Origin: Bolinopsis microptera
Taxonomy: Eukaryota > Ctenophora > Tentaculata > Lobata > Bolinopsidae
Assembly (NCBI RefSeq): GCF_026151205.1
Contig: NC_087073.1
Location: 15,953,837-16,017,836, forward strand
DNA length: 64,000 nucleotides
Direction: 5' to 3'
Shown: positions 23,748 to 38,200 of the stretch, piece by piece
Layout of the letters: every line of letters starts with the position of its first letter
Position numbering within the stretch: position 1 is the stretch's first letter
The notes under the pieces: generated by a model
Seen by the model: the letters and a program-made list of their open reading frames with translations, nothing else
The model's database searches: none
What the model was told of the DNA's origin: nothing
Position numbers and translations under genes: made by a program

Positions 23748-25038
23748 TATTTCGGAATTTTGAATCTATCTTTCGTTGGGACGGCACGCCGCACGGTATT
23801 GATATTTGATTTCTCTGGTGACTTACTTTGGACCACTATTCAATGAATGCTCTCTGAATTCAACGAACATGGTCTGCTGTGACAAAGACAAGTCACAAGT
23901 GCCGTCGATTCTGAGAATTGTCCCAATCCTTGCTCTGTTTTCTGCTTATTATTAGTACGTGCAGCTGACAGCTGTGTTACAGCTGACAGCTGTCCTGTAA
24001 TAATATAATATGAGAAGCGAACAAGACGATCACTAAGTCATTACAAACTGAGATCGGATTCCTGGAAAATGTAACAATCGTAAACTGCTCCATTTTTCGG
24101 ACACAACAGTGAACAGGGCCGGCGTTACGAGATATCAATTACTGGGTAATTACTTCTTTTCGACATCTGCATCAATCCTTAGAATGTGTCACTACAATCA
24201 TACTAGAGTAATCAGCAAATGTCAACAAACGTCACCAGGACCGGAGTTGTGGTCTCCGAGTCGGTAATCACACTATATAGTGACAACACTATATAGTGAC
24301 AAGCACTTTATAATGACAGCTGATCTTTTTCATTATATAGTGTGCAAAACGCACTATATAATGACAACACTATATAGTGACAAGTTTATCTTATATCGAC
24401 TTTTCCTTACTTTTCTTTAATTCTACTTTTAGAACACACGGCTAATATAATATTAGCCGAATTCAACTCGTTTTTACCAAAAACTAGCTTATATGCTGTA
24501 AATTGGACAGTGAACACCTATCGCCATCATCAACATGGAGTTGTTCGCCTATTATAAAGTATAAAAACTTAAAAACAATCACACAATTTGTGAACAGGAC
24601 GATTTAAATGAATTCTAGCTTCAAGACCGTTATTAAACTGGTTACAGATAGTATCGTCACTTTAAGTAGAAAACTACTTATGAATTGTGACTTGTGTACT
24701 GGAATTGTAGTTACTGCTGTAGGTAATTGTAGGTACTGCTGCTCTCGTAGTTAGCTTACAGCTCTGTATGGTAAGTTTGGTAATTTATATTCCCACTTAT
24801 TCTCAACGTTGTTATCGTATGTCGTATGTGAACACCATTATATTGATCTCTCCCATATTCAACACAATAGAGGCTTACAGGGGCATGGTACGACATCATC
24901 GGCACATGCCAAAACCCTCTTACAGTATGTCTCTTTTTCTCTGAAAACACACATTCTGTTCAACATTTTATTGTGTGCTAATATAATAAAGCTGATAAAG
25001 AACTCTTTTCTCTTACCTCTTGTTTTTCTTTCACACAG
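23748..25038. other. Intergenic or 5' region of the sulfotransferase; short palindromic repeats
   Basis: No coding exon was recognised. At about 24270-24385 there are repeated ACTATATAGTGACAA motifs (self-complementary CACTATATAGTG cores), and near 23960-23998 tandem CAGCTGACAGCTGT palindromes. A start-containing first exon of the downstream sulfotransferase should lie here; ATG directly followed by GTAAGT at about 24769 gives the wrong phase. Confidence 0.45.
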
Positions 25039-28000
25039 GTTTCCTTGGGACGACAACTAACTCAAATGCTGCAGTTATTGGATTTCTTGTTTTCATAATA
25101 CTCACTGTTTACTGCTATGCCCTTTTGCAGATCTCACAGCCAATCGAATCTTCGTTGACTAATAGTAAGCTAATTGTTTTTCATTATCTTACACTTCTGG
25201 CATGGGCACCAATGAACATTATTTCACATAAAATCCGATTCCTGAAAAAATCACATATTAATAACTTATGAACAGAAAGTAGCTTAGGAATCAGATTTGT
25301 AAAACGATTACCATTAACTGCTGAAAACGATTAGGTGCTCCGGTGTTCCGACCTCAGCTGACTCTTATTCTCTCCCAACAAAGATCGGGTTCCAGTTGGC
25401 TGGGCTCCATTTTCAACTCCGATCCAGAGATATTCTATCTGTTTGAACCGCTACACACCAAGATATATCAGTCATCATCCCTCCTTCTCTCCACTGTCGA
25501 TGCTCAGGTTTGTCTGTTTGACCAGAGAATCTGGCTGCATCGTTCTTCAGAGTGGTATCTCTAAACAGGCTTTCGCCTTTCATGTTCTTCAGTCTTCACA
25601 CAATTATCCAATAGAATTAGACGTCTTTCTCGAGCGTAGGCTCTCCGGAGCTGATGTGGATATTTCACAAACTAAATGTTTTGTAAATTTTCGTTTTATG
25701 GTGTGGCATGGCTTCATATAGAATTAGAGTTTTACAGCCACTCAGGCAAGATTGTACGTAGAGGTATCGAGTCAGTCCTATTTTTAGGTTGAAATTCTCC
25801 ACAATATTTGCACCTGCAACTTTGACAGCGAAATACCTTCTTATGGTGTTTTGGAGCACAGCAGTGTGGGGCAACGAGCTCAAACTTTGCTCTACAACGT
25901 GGATACAGGTGAAGTATATTAGTTTCCTCGTTCACACAAAACATAATTCGTGATTTATGATTTAATTGGAAATGCCGAAGATAATCTGGTTACTTTTAGG
26001 TTACCTTCGGGACCAGTGTTTATCAGCTAAAGCAAGAGTAGCTAAAGTGGTCAAGATAGCAGACATTTACACGTTAGAAAGACTGCAGACCAAATACCCA
26101 GGGTGCGAGTTAGATGTGGTCCATCTTGTTAGAGATCCGAGAGGTTCCGTCAACTCAAGGATGGTGAGAAACGCCTCTTATGAGTATATTTCTATTGAAT
26201 ACTCGACATTGCATGATTGTTTGGTCTTTCATTTGAGAAGTTTTGATTGTATATCATCGAATGGAACGACCGCTTGATTTGAAGCAAAAGACTATTAAAT
26301 TAACAAAGGACGCTATCGAATTAAATAACTTACCTGCACAGCCTATTAGTAAAGATTCTTGAATGCGATGGTCATGGGGACAGAGATACTGTAAGTTCCT
26401 ATTCCGAGGAGCGATGAGCTAACACCTCTGCTGTTACCTTATCTTGTGCAAACTTTCTGATATCTCGAATTAAATAAAGACAAATTTAACGATACGTAAC
26501 GAAGTAACAAGATAAACAGGGTGGGGATTTAATCCTTGTTGAAAATATTCCTACCTTCTGATTGGTTCATCCGCGTCACTACGGATGTTCTGATTGGATC
26601 GCTGCTCGATCACATGATCAATCTGCTAGCCGATAAACATCGAGCAAGATAACGCATCGTCCACTGAGCATCGAGTAACATAATCATGTGATTTTATTGT
26701 CAGCCATTCATCTTCGGGCGAAGTAACAGTGCCAGTGTCGACGTAATAAGCAATCCTCTGACACGAATCACGATACTGCTTATCTCTCTATATATTCCCT
26801 TATCTTTTCCTAGTCTCTTGAAAATATGTCTGCTATATATGATAACCTACCACGATAGAATTTTCTAGACGTTTAAGTATGCATAGCGTATAATGGAGGT
26901 GGGTTATGGCAGTGCAACTCCAGAATTAGAGTGGTTGTTTTAAGATGATTGGTTAATTAATATAAATATAATGTCGATGACCCAATACACAATAGAAGCT
27001 AGGTAGAAGATTATTTATTTATTCGATAATTCTCACAATTTTAAGCGTCCGATTCTGTAGTTCCCGTGTCTAGAGGCGTCTAGAGGCGTCCGATTCTGTA
27101 GTTCCCGTGTCTAGAGGCGTCTAGAGGCGTCCGATTCTGTAGTTCCCGTGTCTAGAGGCAGCATTTCTGAACAAAGTAAAACCAGGACAAAGTTAGGTAA
27201 ACTCAAGATTGAGAAGTTTTGCCTCAGGGAACATTCCAGAGGTTCTTTCCCGGAGAGGTGACAACAACGAACTTTACAGTGGAAGATGTGAGCAGGGCTG
27301 CTGGGATTCTGTGTGAGGATCGGACCAGGTTGGTTAAGGGGCTGCAAACTTTTCATCGAGCTAGGAGACTTCTGACCGTCAAGTATGAGGATGTGAGTAA
27401 ATAAACTTTAATCAACTTTATAAAATTCAAAATTGAGGCCAAGGCTCATTTATATAGTCTATTGGAAATAAACTTGATATTAATTTAAATTTTTGTAATA
27501 TGCTAACAATCTGTTACTGTTAGAACAAAATATGTATCAAATGTATTTATAAGTATATATAATCGGAACTTTGAACTTGAATAAATGAATACTGTCGTTC
27601 AATGACAGTCATCATCAAGTATGATTGCCAATTAACGTCCCTTTTTCTAGATAGCAGAAGATCCTATAACATCGATCAAGGATCTATTCTCACAACTGGA
27701 CATCACATTCTCGATCAGCGTGTACAACTACATTCTAGAGTCCTCCAAAGTAAGTTAGAGCTCATTGATTTGGAACTTTGATCCCCAGTAGTAGTACGGT
27801 AATGACCTTCTGACCATGCAATCCTTCCGTCAGTCATACTTCGATTAAGCTGAAGGGTGTAATTAAAATCAGTCCTAGCAAAACCGATGAGTTCAATGTT
27901 TTCCCCTTTCTCAATTCTCAGGCATCCAGCATAGAGTCTGGTGGGTATGACACAATGAAGAACTCCCGGGCAGTATACAAAAAGTGGATGCAAACCATGG

Positions 28001-28080
28001 AAACCTCACACGTCCAAGCAGCAACCGTTGCTTGTTCTGAGCTGTTAAAAACTCTGAACTACAACACCACACTCTCCTGA
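25039..28080 (+). CDS. Golgi carbohydrate sulfotransferase, CHST1/3/7-like (5' exon and one internal exon not placed)
   Basis: Predicted type II Golgi enzyme transferring sulfate from PAPS to a glycan. Supported exons: 25039-25164 (membrane segment AAVIGFLVFIILTVYCYALL), 25335-25507 (5'-phosphosulfate loop SQQRSGSSWLGSIF, then YLFEPLH), 26000-26163 (3'-phosphate motif HLVRDPRGSVNSRM), 27228-27392 (ending LLTVKYED), 27651-27749 (ITSIKDLFSQLDITFS), 27922-28080 (KKWMQTME ... stop TGA). Phases agree within each run, but 25507 ends in phase 0 while 26000 needs phase 1, so an exon of length 1 mod 3 is missing between them. No sense-strand candidate is convincing. The first exon with the start codon is also unplaced. 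If the missing exon is truly absent the gene is damaged. Family assignment is firm; substrate is unknown. Confidence 0.82.
27045..27159. repeat. 41-bp tandem repeat, about 3 copies
   Basis: Units starting at 27045, 27086 and 27127, each with GCGTCCGATTCTGTAGTTCC and TCTAGAGGC, in the sulfotransferase intron shortly before the exon at 27228. Confidence 0.85.
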
Positions 28081-29218
28081 TAACTTATCACTTCTTGCAT
28101 AATTTATGTTTTTATGATTTGCTCCTCTTCACAAGTTAGACGATTACAATAGCAGGGACACGTGGACTGCCGTGCATGACGAGGCAAGCAGCCGCCGAGC
28201 AGCTACTCAAATAACCGGGCCATTCTCCTTTTCTGATATCGGTTATCGTGTTTTACACGTCTGTTTAATATAAGTGTCCACAGTATAGTTGATTTGCTTG
28301 CTTGAATACCTGGACAATACTTCCTATCGTGACGTTTTAATTAGAATTGTAGGCTGAAGCAGTAGACAGATAGATACGAAGAAACAGCCGCTGTGTTATA
28401 TTGAGGTCGATTGCTTGTTATACAGTGTTACAGAGTGTTCTAAGTAAATTATCATTAGCTCTATATATAAGCTGTGTAATTACTTGTTACAAGATCAGAG
28501 GATAATTTTCTCTTAACATTGACCTTTGTACCTTGATGACATATCGTCTTTACCGTCACCATTTACCAGTTATCCTCTTATAGTCAGTCTTCAGAGCACA
28601 TTTACCTCCACTCTGTATGTTCTCATAGTTCATTTCATTTGTGGGACCTTTTAATGGTGTTTCTGTTTGTGGTTAGAAACCTGATCAGTGGTATTTTACT
28701 GTGAAATTACAAATCGACTTTACAACTCACACTAGACCGTAGAGCCCCCTGTACTTACTATTCTCCTAACTTTATCCTAAAACTTTGTCTGATTGGACCG
28801 ACCGACTCTACAGTAATCGGCAACTTGTTTAATTAAATCTATTTTGATTAAGTTTAATGTGTGCGGTGAGATTGTCTGATAGCGTAGTCTCAGTTGCAAT
28901 TGTCACTGCTGACTACTCTTAATCTCGCTTCTGACCTAATCAATTTGCTGCCTTGACAATGGTCTTTGTATTTGTATTTTGTACTATGTTGGATAAATTT
29001 TTAGATGCATCTAATTACAGCTCTTAATTTCAGAAAGTATACGTTTTGAATTGCTTGTTTAATCTTTTTACACTTTTTTATTGATTAAAATTAAAATGTC
29101 CGAAATTGATGGAACTAAAATATTTTTGCTCTCCAATTACCTGTCAATAATTCCAGCCTTAACTAAACAGTACACAGCTAAACCAGTAACAAGTTGAGCG
29201 CCCCCGGAAATGTGAGAG
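28081..29218. other. Intergenic, nothing recognised
   Basis: AT-rich spacer between the sulfotransferase stop and the next gene's start. No coding frame, RNA gene or repeat stands out. Confidence 0.4.
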
Positions 29219-32200
29219 ATGACGACACTACTAGAGCGCCCCATAAGAGAGGACCGGAGTGTTCCACCCACAAGAGCACCCCGACCTGTAACTCTCAAAC
29301 CTGTCGAGGATGAAACAGACAAACCTCGACAAGTTTACCGTATCAGAAAGTCAGACTACGTCAAGTTACCTCCTATCAAACCCAAAGGTTAATAATTCTT
29401 CTCAACTTTGACTTTCGATGAATAGAAGTTAAACAGTCGATCACGATCCCTCATTTTCTCCCCTACCTTGAAATCCCCTCTAATAATCATTTAAAAACAG
29501 CAGCGAAAGAAATACACCGGTATGATGAAGACAGAAGCTTGTGTGATCGGGTTGCCGACGAGATTCTTCTAGATGAGCACATGCTAGATATAGAGAGGTA
29601 TGTTGAGCAAATAATACCATCCTTTATACTTATGCTTTTCACTGACCATACTGTTTAATACAAAATCGTTATATCATTTTTCCAGGTATGTAAAAGATCT
29701 TTTGCCTGATCTTGCATCGCATCCTGCTAAAATTAGAGAAACTATACGATCACCCACCATGATCAGTGAAACAGATCTCAGTCTTTGGAAAGGCGGAGCC
29801 GGCAGAAAGGGGGCACATGCAGCTGGCCACCAAAGGGTAAGTTAAGGGGGCCTATTTTATTGTGTTAACGATTCTTCTTTTAAATCTGGGTATTTTTGAT
29901 AATTTCGGTTTAAGTTTGGGAATCTATCGTTATTCGAAGTTGCGTTTATCTATTTCTTTTTTCGACAGAAGGGTTCACATTTGCCGATAAGCGCTTTGTA
30001 TAATCTGGGGCAAGCACTGCTCACCGTACAACAAGCCAACCTGAACAGAGACCTTCTCGAAAAAGAGGTTACTATTTTTCAAATATGTATTTTAAACCTT
30101 TCTTTAGAAGAAGCAGAAGTGTCCATTCAATCTGAACGCCAATCCGCTGCAGCTTTCCAAATATCAGCCATATTATTATTTATTGCCTGTTATTGCAATC
30201 TACATATATATGTATATATTTTCATGGTGCAGCGAGCGAAAAACTAATATTAATTTGCACGTTGAAACCTAACTTAACTGGTAACACTCGAACAGTCAAC
30301 CACATATTTTAACGTCACCTGATTGCAGGTGGAGATAAAGCGTATCCTGGAACAACACCGTCCCATCCTACTCAGAAGTCTGAAGAACTGGCGAACGTTA
30401 GGGAAAGATGCTAAGATGAGACGTGAAAGGTTGGCGATTGATGGAGCTGGATTTGGCGGGGACGAAGGTGATAGCATGGGCTCTCCTCTTGGCAGGTAAT
30501 CTGAGAAATGTTGACCTTATATCGCTTGGTTCTGTACTATTCTCATAAACCTGATTGTAGATTTAATAATACCTTACTACGGTACTACGATAAGATCAAA
30601 CCATTCCAATTTCCATTCACTGTAATTGTTCTCAATTCATTGAGAGATTAGACGTTATTCATACAGGATACTTTATGTCAGAACATAGAATCAAGAACAC
30701 TTTCTGAATTTGTATGAATCGTGAGTTGTGACTGTGATGTATATTTCTACATAGTGGTTTCTGAATTGCATGTTCCATACAAAATACTGCATGCTTCTTC
30801 TACATAACTACGATATAGCAGCATATCTGCAAATAGGGACAGTGCCCTCGGGGACAGTGCTCTCGGAGACAGTGCTCTCGGACTGTGGGAATCAGGGGAT
30901 CAAGACACCGACTACCTGCCCTCACAGCGAACCCTGGTGACAGGGGAGCAGGAGAGAGCTAACCTCCTTCACAGTTTGACGGAGGGAGAGTTAAAAGAGG
31001 ACACTGAGGATACCACGGGTAGGATTATCTTACTTAGTTATTTGATTCGTTCAACTCAATCTTACTGGTTAATCTTACAATCTGATCCGATAAATTAACC
31101 AATTGTTTCATTTATCTATTTGTCTTTATTTGACTAAACATGATAGGTTTTTTGTATTTCATACAGAGACAGAAAGTCCGGAATATGGGGACTCCAGTGG
31201 TGAGGCTGACAATGAAGACGATAGTTCTAGTGATGACGATATAAGCCCCCTTCAGGTACATATTATTCATATCGGCACAATGGGAGAATATTAACTAAAC
31301 GATTTCTCAAATGGCAGATCATACTTATTGCCATAATATTCGTGGTAAAGTTCATTCAATAATTTTCTTATCTTAATCAAAGCATGCAACCCTCAACCCT
31401 CTTTAGTTTAATTCACCTACGGACACAACTCCTTCTACCTCTACGATGGCATCTACTACACCACCTCAACCCACTCCTGTTTCCGCCCTCGAAGTGAAAC
31501 AAGAATCTGCCTACATCCCCTCACCTGAACCAGACATATTGCCAACTCCGACACCAAAGCTGCAGAGCAGACAAAGTCTACCTGCTGTTTCTGCCATGTC
31601 CGAGGACTCCCTTCGACCTCCTCACAGCAGTGACATCCCCCACTCCGGCAAGGTTTCCTCAGCATGAGAAACTTAGTTCCTTGTTAAATGGTGCATGTCT
31701 TTGTCACTGATCGGATATCCGACGTATTTTTTTTCAAAATGGAACCCCGACTTTGCATGAAGCATTTTTACTCTTTGTTAGCCTTTTGCCTATTTTGCAT
31801 GTTTTTGCCAATAATGAGCACCGGCTTGATGTGAAATGCATGAGTTCACACAATTTTACAGCAATTCGTTTGTAGATAAGATATAGAGACTATAGAACGA
31901 GCGTACACGCTCTCATTTGATGCCTACAAGCACAACAAGCATGATATATTCAAGCTACCATTTTAAACCATGTTTCACACACTTAACGGCTACTGCATCA
32001 ATTACTGAAGAAACTAGACTGTAGCCAGTCAAATCAAATCCAGTGTGTATCGCAGTGGAGATGCTTCCATTCTGTTCCGAACACATGAACGCTCAAACAA
32101 AAATTAAAAATCATGTTCCTGAAGTTTCATGAAACCGTCAACTGCATTTGTAGACCAGTGGGACAGATCGGAGTGTGCTGGCTCCAAGTGATGATATTTT

Positions 32201-35200
32201 GGGGATCAATGCCATGTTGAACGATACTGACGACGAGGAAAAAGGAGAGGGGGAGTTAGGGGGAGAAGAGGATGAGGATGAGCAGGAACACAATTGGTCC
32301 TCAGAGGTAGTGTTGCAACAACACGCTTTATTGTCTTACCACTTCAAAATCTTATACGATCAATTCTGTTCTTTTAGTTTTATTGCCTTTGATCGCTTTC
32401 TAGTACTACAAAGAACAAATTCTTGCAAGGAATTTGTGTACTTAACAAGATCTTCTGTTTCATATATTATATTAGACTGCTTTGTGCGATGATGCCGCAG
32501 CTTTAGAAAATGGCGGCGAGTAGTTCGTAGTGGAACATCAAAATGTGTATTATTCACACCATAGTTAGATCGGGAGTATATGAACAATATTTAGAGAACG
32601 CTTCTTATATTTCAGGATTCCTTGTCAGCAACAGAAGACGATGACCTTGATGAGACTCCGCCTGCTGTTTGTAAGTTTTAGTGTTCATTAACATGGTGAA
32701 ATACAAATCTATTCACTGATTATCATTAATTAAATATGAAATCACCGCTTTAGTATGGTCCAATACTCAATACCAAACGATTAATTCCAGTATATCAGAT
32801 GTTTACAAGCCTAAAGTCAAAACGCCTACTCCAACACCACCTCCGACGCCTCCCCCAGAGCCACCTGTTATTATAGTGGAGAAGACTCCCACACCCCCAC
32901 CTCCCGTTGTTACAGCTCTTACCTCCCCAGGTTCCCTTTACTTCTCAAACATTTCTTAGCTGTCTATTTTTCGAACTGTTACGTGTTCGCATAAGACTAA
33001 GCCCTGTTTGCATTTTAAACATGCGGTCTCAGCATTGAACCTACGATTTACAATTAAATGCCATGATATTTTTGTGGGTAAGGGTTTGATTTCAAGATGA
33101 CCAGCCGTTTCCAGCGAAAAAGATTCTCGCGAAACCGCCGGCTCGTGTAACCATGCAGCGCCTTGCTGAGGACGACTTTATCAAGGGCAAGATGGCCGAG
33201 GCAGCCGCCAGGTAATGGTATTTTTATATTTATCTTACCGGGATTCTGTCTTGACTTATCCATCGATCTGGCGGTATCTAGAAAATGTTTTCCTTACATA
33301 TCGATCATATAGGAACATCATATTTGTGATGGAGCTCAGGAGCTGATTGATGGGTAAGTTAAGGTAGAATATTCCCTTATTGCAGAATGTAATTGTGATT
33401 TGGTGCATGTATTTTAGAGAAGGCGAAGCTCGCTCCACCTCCTCGTACGAAACGCCTTACTTTTATGGAGGAAGAGATGCTCAGGCAGATGAAAGAGGAC
33501 CGTCAGTTGGAGAAACAGGAGCGCGAGCGGTAATTCGTACACCTTCTCTTTGTAAGGACATGACATCCTCATAGCCCTGGCCTTCTGTATATAGTTTAGA
33601 GAAATAGAACAGAAATGTGGAATAGAAGACTCCGTAGAACATTTTACACCTGTCTGTTCTGCACTTTTGAGCTCCCTCAAGCTAGTGCATCTTCTTGTTC
33701 TTTGTGCTGTTGATAGACAACCAGTGACTACTGCAATTCTTACGTTCCCAATCTATATCTTGACCACCAATTTTCAATGCTATTAAAATCACTTAAAGCA
33801 CAAGCTGATAACATTTTAAGCAGAGCCGAGTTCAAGTCATGCACCCTGGCAGCAGAGCTTGAAGAAGTTTCCTGTTTTACAGATGTGCTTCTAAACAATC
33901 TGTTCGTTCATTGATTTTGAGAAGTTTCCTGTACTACAGAAGCGCTTCAGCACAAGCTGGTCTTTTATCGATTTAAAGAAGTTTCCTGTTCTACAGAAGC
34001 GCTTCTATACAATCTGCCCGTTCACCAGTTTGAAGAAGTTTCCTGTTTTTTTTACATACGTACTTCTAAACAATCTGTTCGTTCAACAGTTTGAAGAAGT
34101 TTCCTGTTTTTTACAGACGTACTTCTATACGATCTGCCCGTTCACCAGTTTGAAGAAGTTTCCTGTTTTTTTACAGACGTACTTCTAAACAATCTGTTCG
34201 TTCAACAGTTTGAAGAAGTTTACTGTTCTACAGAAGCGCTTCTATACAATCTGTTCGTTCAACAGTTTGAAGAAGTTTCCTGTTTTTTACAGACGCACTT
34301 CTATTATCGATACAATCTGTCCGTTCATCAGACTTTTTATCTCCGCAATTTAAAGTATCGATACAGAACTAACAAGCACTTATTTACATTTTACTGATTC
34401 TGCTTGAGTCACGTGCTCCGATCTGATTGTGTCTGGACGGTCTCCGCGAGTGTTCATTGGTGGAGTAACAGACCGCCTTATTATTTCATTAGTCAGAAAA
34501 GTGGCCATAAATCATGTATGTAGTGTGTCCAAGTGGTGAGAGCGCCGCGGCTGATAACAGTTTCGTGTAATTGTTTTATTCTATTCTTGCGAGCTCCGAT
34601 GATCAATGAGACTGCAGTATACGTTCTTCAGATTTAGATATTGTTGCGATATCTTTTTGTGGACAATTGCTTTGAAAACAGGAAATCGTGGATCGTCTGT
34701 GCTTGCCTCTGAGATTGACATTGGCTTTAAAAGCATCTGATACTTAACACTACCAGTAAGTTCTCACCTATGTTCGTAATACTTCTAACAATCCACCTGA
34801 TTGCATACAATAGATTGTTACTAATACTTTACTTTAATCATCATTATTCATTCTATCCGGGCAAATTAAAAGCTTTCTTACGGTGAGCGTTTTAATATTT
34901 TCAATGAAAATTGTTGCGTGATCATCAGAAATAAGTAGCTCTGATTCACTGATAGCAGGATAGATACATTTAACAGTTAAATTTGATACTAACCAACAAT
35001 GATAAAATGTGGTGACTGAGTCATAAATCTTCAAATATTACGCGAAAAAGCATGCAGCTTTACTCTCTTCCATCGCTCAAAGAGATCTGCATCGGTGCAT
35101 CCGGCCACAATCACCGACAACTTTTTAATCAAGACGGCATATATTGGACATTGGTGTTTCTAAATCCATTTCCCACGATACAAGCTGGTGTTTCTTTTGT

Positions 35201-38200
35201 TTTACTTTTTCCTTGCTTTTCCTCTATACGTTGAAGTAAGATTGTGTGGCTACAGTTGATAGTACCACTATAATGGCTCTATCCGCTGCTGTGGATGATG
35301 ATTTTGATAGAAGGGTCATGTTATCTATTGGGTTACCCTTCCTTTTGAAGAGAGTAACAAACAAATTCAAGCAGAAGTAAGTTGTTATGAAGTAGAGCGA
35401 AAGAGATAATGGCCCAAAATGAACCTCGACCTTGTATTTGGTGTTTACCATGTGATCTTTAGTTCTCATAGATATTAAATTAAGATCACAAATATGTACT
35501 GTTAATCTAATTGTAGTCTGTAGAGTGACTGTTGCTGATCGCTGATAGCATCAGGCTATATTAAACTGCTGATTTTCCATTCTGCTAGGTCTATATTTCT
35601 GACAATAGTATTGACTACTGATGTAATCTTCAGCTATTCCCTCATTCAACGTTGTTGTAGTAATTTTATACCAGCTGTTATCCTGGTTTCTGCAATGTTC
35701 AGACTTGCATTTTTACAGATGATGGTGTAACATCTAACACCGGGAAATCAGACTCGTTATTTCTACTTTGGCATGATTTCTAACATTTCCCCCCTCAGAG
35801 CGAAGCAGCGGGCAATTGAAAAGGCTCTGGAAAAGGAGATGGAAGAGGTAATGGAATCCCAGAACAGTGAAGAACTGAACGGAGACGAAAATGTTGATGA
35901 GATCCTTCAGAGATTTACTATAGTGGATAAGGGGAGACTAAACTATCTTAACAAGATCTTCAAAGATTACCAGGCTGAGGAGGAGCACCCCTACCTTACA
36001 CACCAGGTTTATTAACTGTGTATTAATTGTTAGCACAGAGTATTCTCTTGTTATTTGGTGTAGTGGGTGAACTTGGAGATTTAAGACCGTGTTTGTTTGC
36101 GTGCAGATCCCTTCTTCTTGTTTCAAGAAAAGAAGATTAGTAATTCGCTATTCTGCTATTTGTGAACGAGGACTGTTTAAAATAGTTTACTTTTCTTAAA
36201 GCACCGTTGTCCCTGATATCAAAATTAACTTAATGTAAATCTTTCAGGAGATGAAAAGGGCGCTGTCTCAAATGAAATCCTGCACCAAAATCACACGGAA
36301 ACAACTGAAGTTCATCGAGTTACTCCTCGGACTCAAAAAAGAGAAAATTTCGTTCCATACGTTTGCCGTCATGGCCACTCTGATCGATCACATGTCTCAT
36401 AAAGAGTAAGTCGTGACCGCAAGATTGCAATCGCTGAATAGGAATATTTAAAGTTGAATTTTGGTTTACGAAACTTGGCACTAAGTTATTCTGAACCGGT
36501 TAAATCAAAAATTGTATTTATTGAAATTCGAATTGTCCGAGTAATGAACGAATGATATTCAATGGTCAGCAAATTTTCGTCGCATGCTATTTGCGTACAC
36601 TCGACACGTACAATTCCTCACTGTAAATAAAATTGATAAAACCACAAATCGCATCTTTTAACAGTCTTGAGTCTTCATCATGTTTCAATTTTAGATTTTA
36701 ACTATCCTGCATTTGTCATTCATTATGCATTTCTGTACTAAAAGTGAATCACGCACTAAACACGCTAACATTTTAAAAGACTGGTTTAAAAAGAAGGGAG
36801 TGGTGTTTTTGGAAGAAATGTTGGATCTGAACTTTCCGTCGAAGATTGCTGCTTACAATCATCTGTTTGAGCTTATGAGTTTGGCGGAAAGATTTTCAAC
36901 TTTTCCGCCATTTCTCGGTGCGACCAAAAATAAGCCCATCAGAATTATTGTCATCATGAAACCTAATACTCTAATATATGGTTCTAAATTTCAGCCCGGC
37001 GACGCTGGCAATGTTCGACAGCATTGATCTGACCAGGCTGGAACACGATCTGCCTAGGTTAAAGGTTAGTTTCAGATCTCTTCAATCGTAATGAATAATA
37101 ATAATCATATTTAGTTATAATAATCCATGTTTTATCAATTATATTTCGTCAAAAGCTTTCAAAGGTCGTTAAAAATAAGGTTAATTTGTCAATGTCCCGA
37201 GTAGGCTCGGGACATTGACATTACTATACTTGGGGGGGGGGGGGGGGTCCAAGGGGAACTTTGGGGAACTTTGGGGAACTTTGGGAAAGTCCCCCAAGAT
37301 TTCTGAAGTTCCCCAAAAAAAGTTCCCCAAAACTCCCCAAAGTTCCCCAAAATTACTAAAAATTTACTTTAATACCCAAAATATACATTAATGCCCATTA
37401 ATGTTAACATGTATGTTATTATAAGGTATAATCTTAACTTATTTGTTGATACTTGCAGCATGATAATTTTTTTGGCATGACATTTTTTTTGGGGAATTTT
37501 GGGTAACTTTCTGAAGTTCCCCAAAAAAATTTCCCCAAAGTTCCCCAAAATTCCCCAAAATTATTCAAAATTTACATTAATAGCCAAAATATACATGAAT
37601 ACCCATTAATGTTAACATGTATGTTATTATAAGGTATTAAATCTTAACTTACTTGTTGATACTTGCAGCATGACTCAATAGAGCTGTAAGTTATGCCTTA
37701 CTATCTGATTTTTTGCATTACATTTGGTTCAACTCCTGTATCATCATTTATAATTGCTCGGTGCAATTCAAATATAGTTATGTTTACTGCTCAATTTTGT
37801 ATGAATTCTATGCAGAGCACGTATAGATATGTAAATATATAAAATAAACGAAAAGAACAAAAAACAATACCTACAATCATTGGTAGAATCTGATAATTTT
37901 TTTGGGGAACTTTTGGGGAATTTTGGGGAACTTTGGGAAAGTCCCCAGGTTTCCTGAAGTTCCCCAAAAAAAAGTTCCCCAAAGTTCCCCAAAGTTCCCC
38001 TTGGACCCCCCCCCCTATACTTATAGTGCCACTCGTTGACTCGAAGTTAAAAATTCATCTTTAAATTATGAAGATGACATTACAAATATACAAGATCTTT
38101 ATAATTATTATATTACTGATAATGAAATTACTGTAAAACCCCTCCAGAGATTATTTCACTGCGTAAGCGAACGAGACGTGTTCGGATGGCCAAAATTGAC

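Noticed and set aside
23615-23809. Small plus-strand protein
   Set aside because: Lies in the transposon's terminal inverted repeat, with no independent support.
36713-37027. 104-codon plus-strand open frame
   Set aside because: Overlaps intron and the true exon 36995-37064 in a different frame; no family features.
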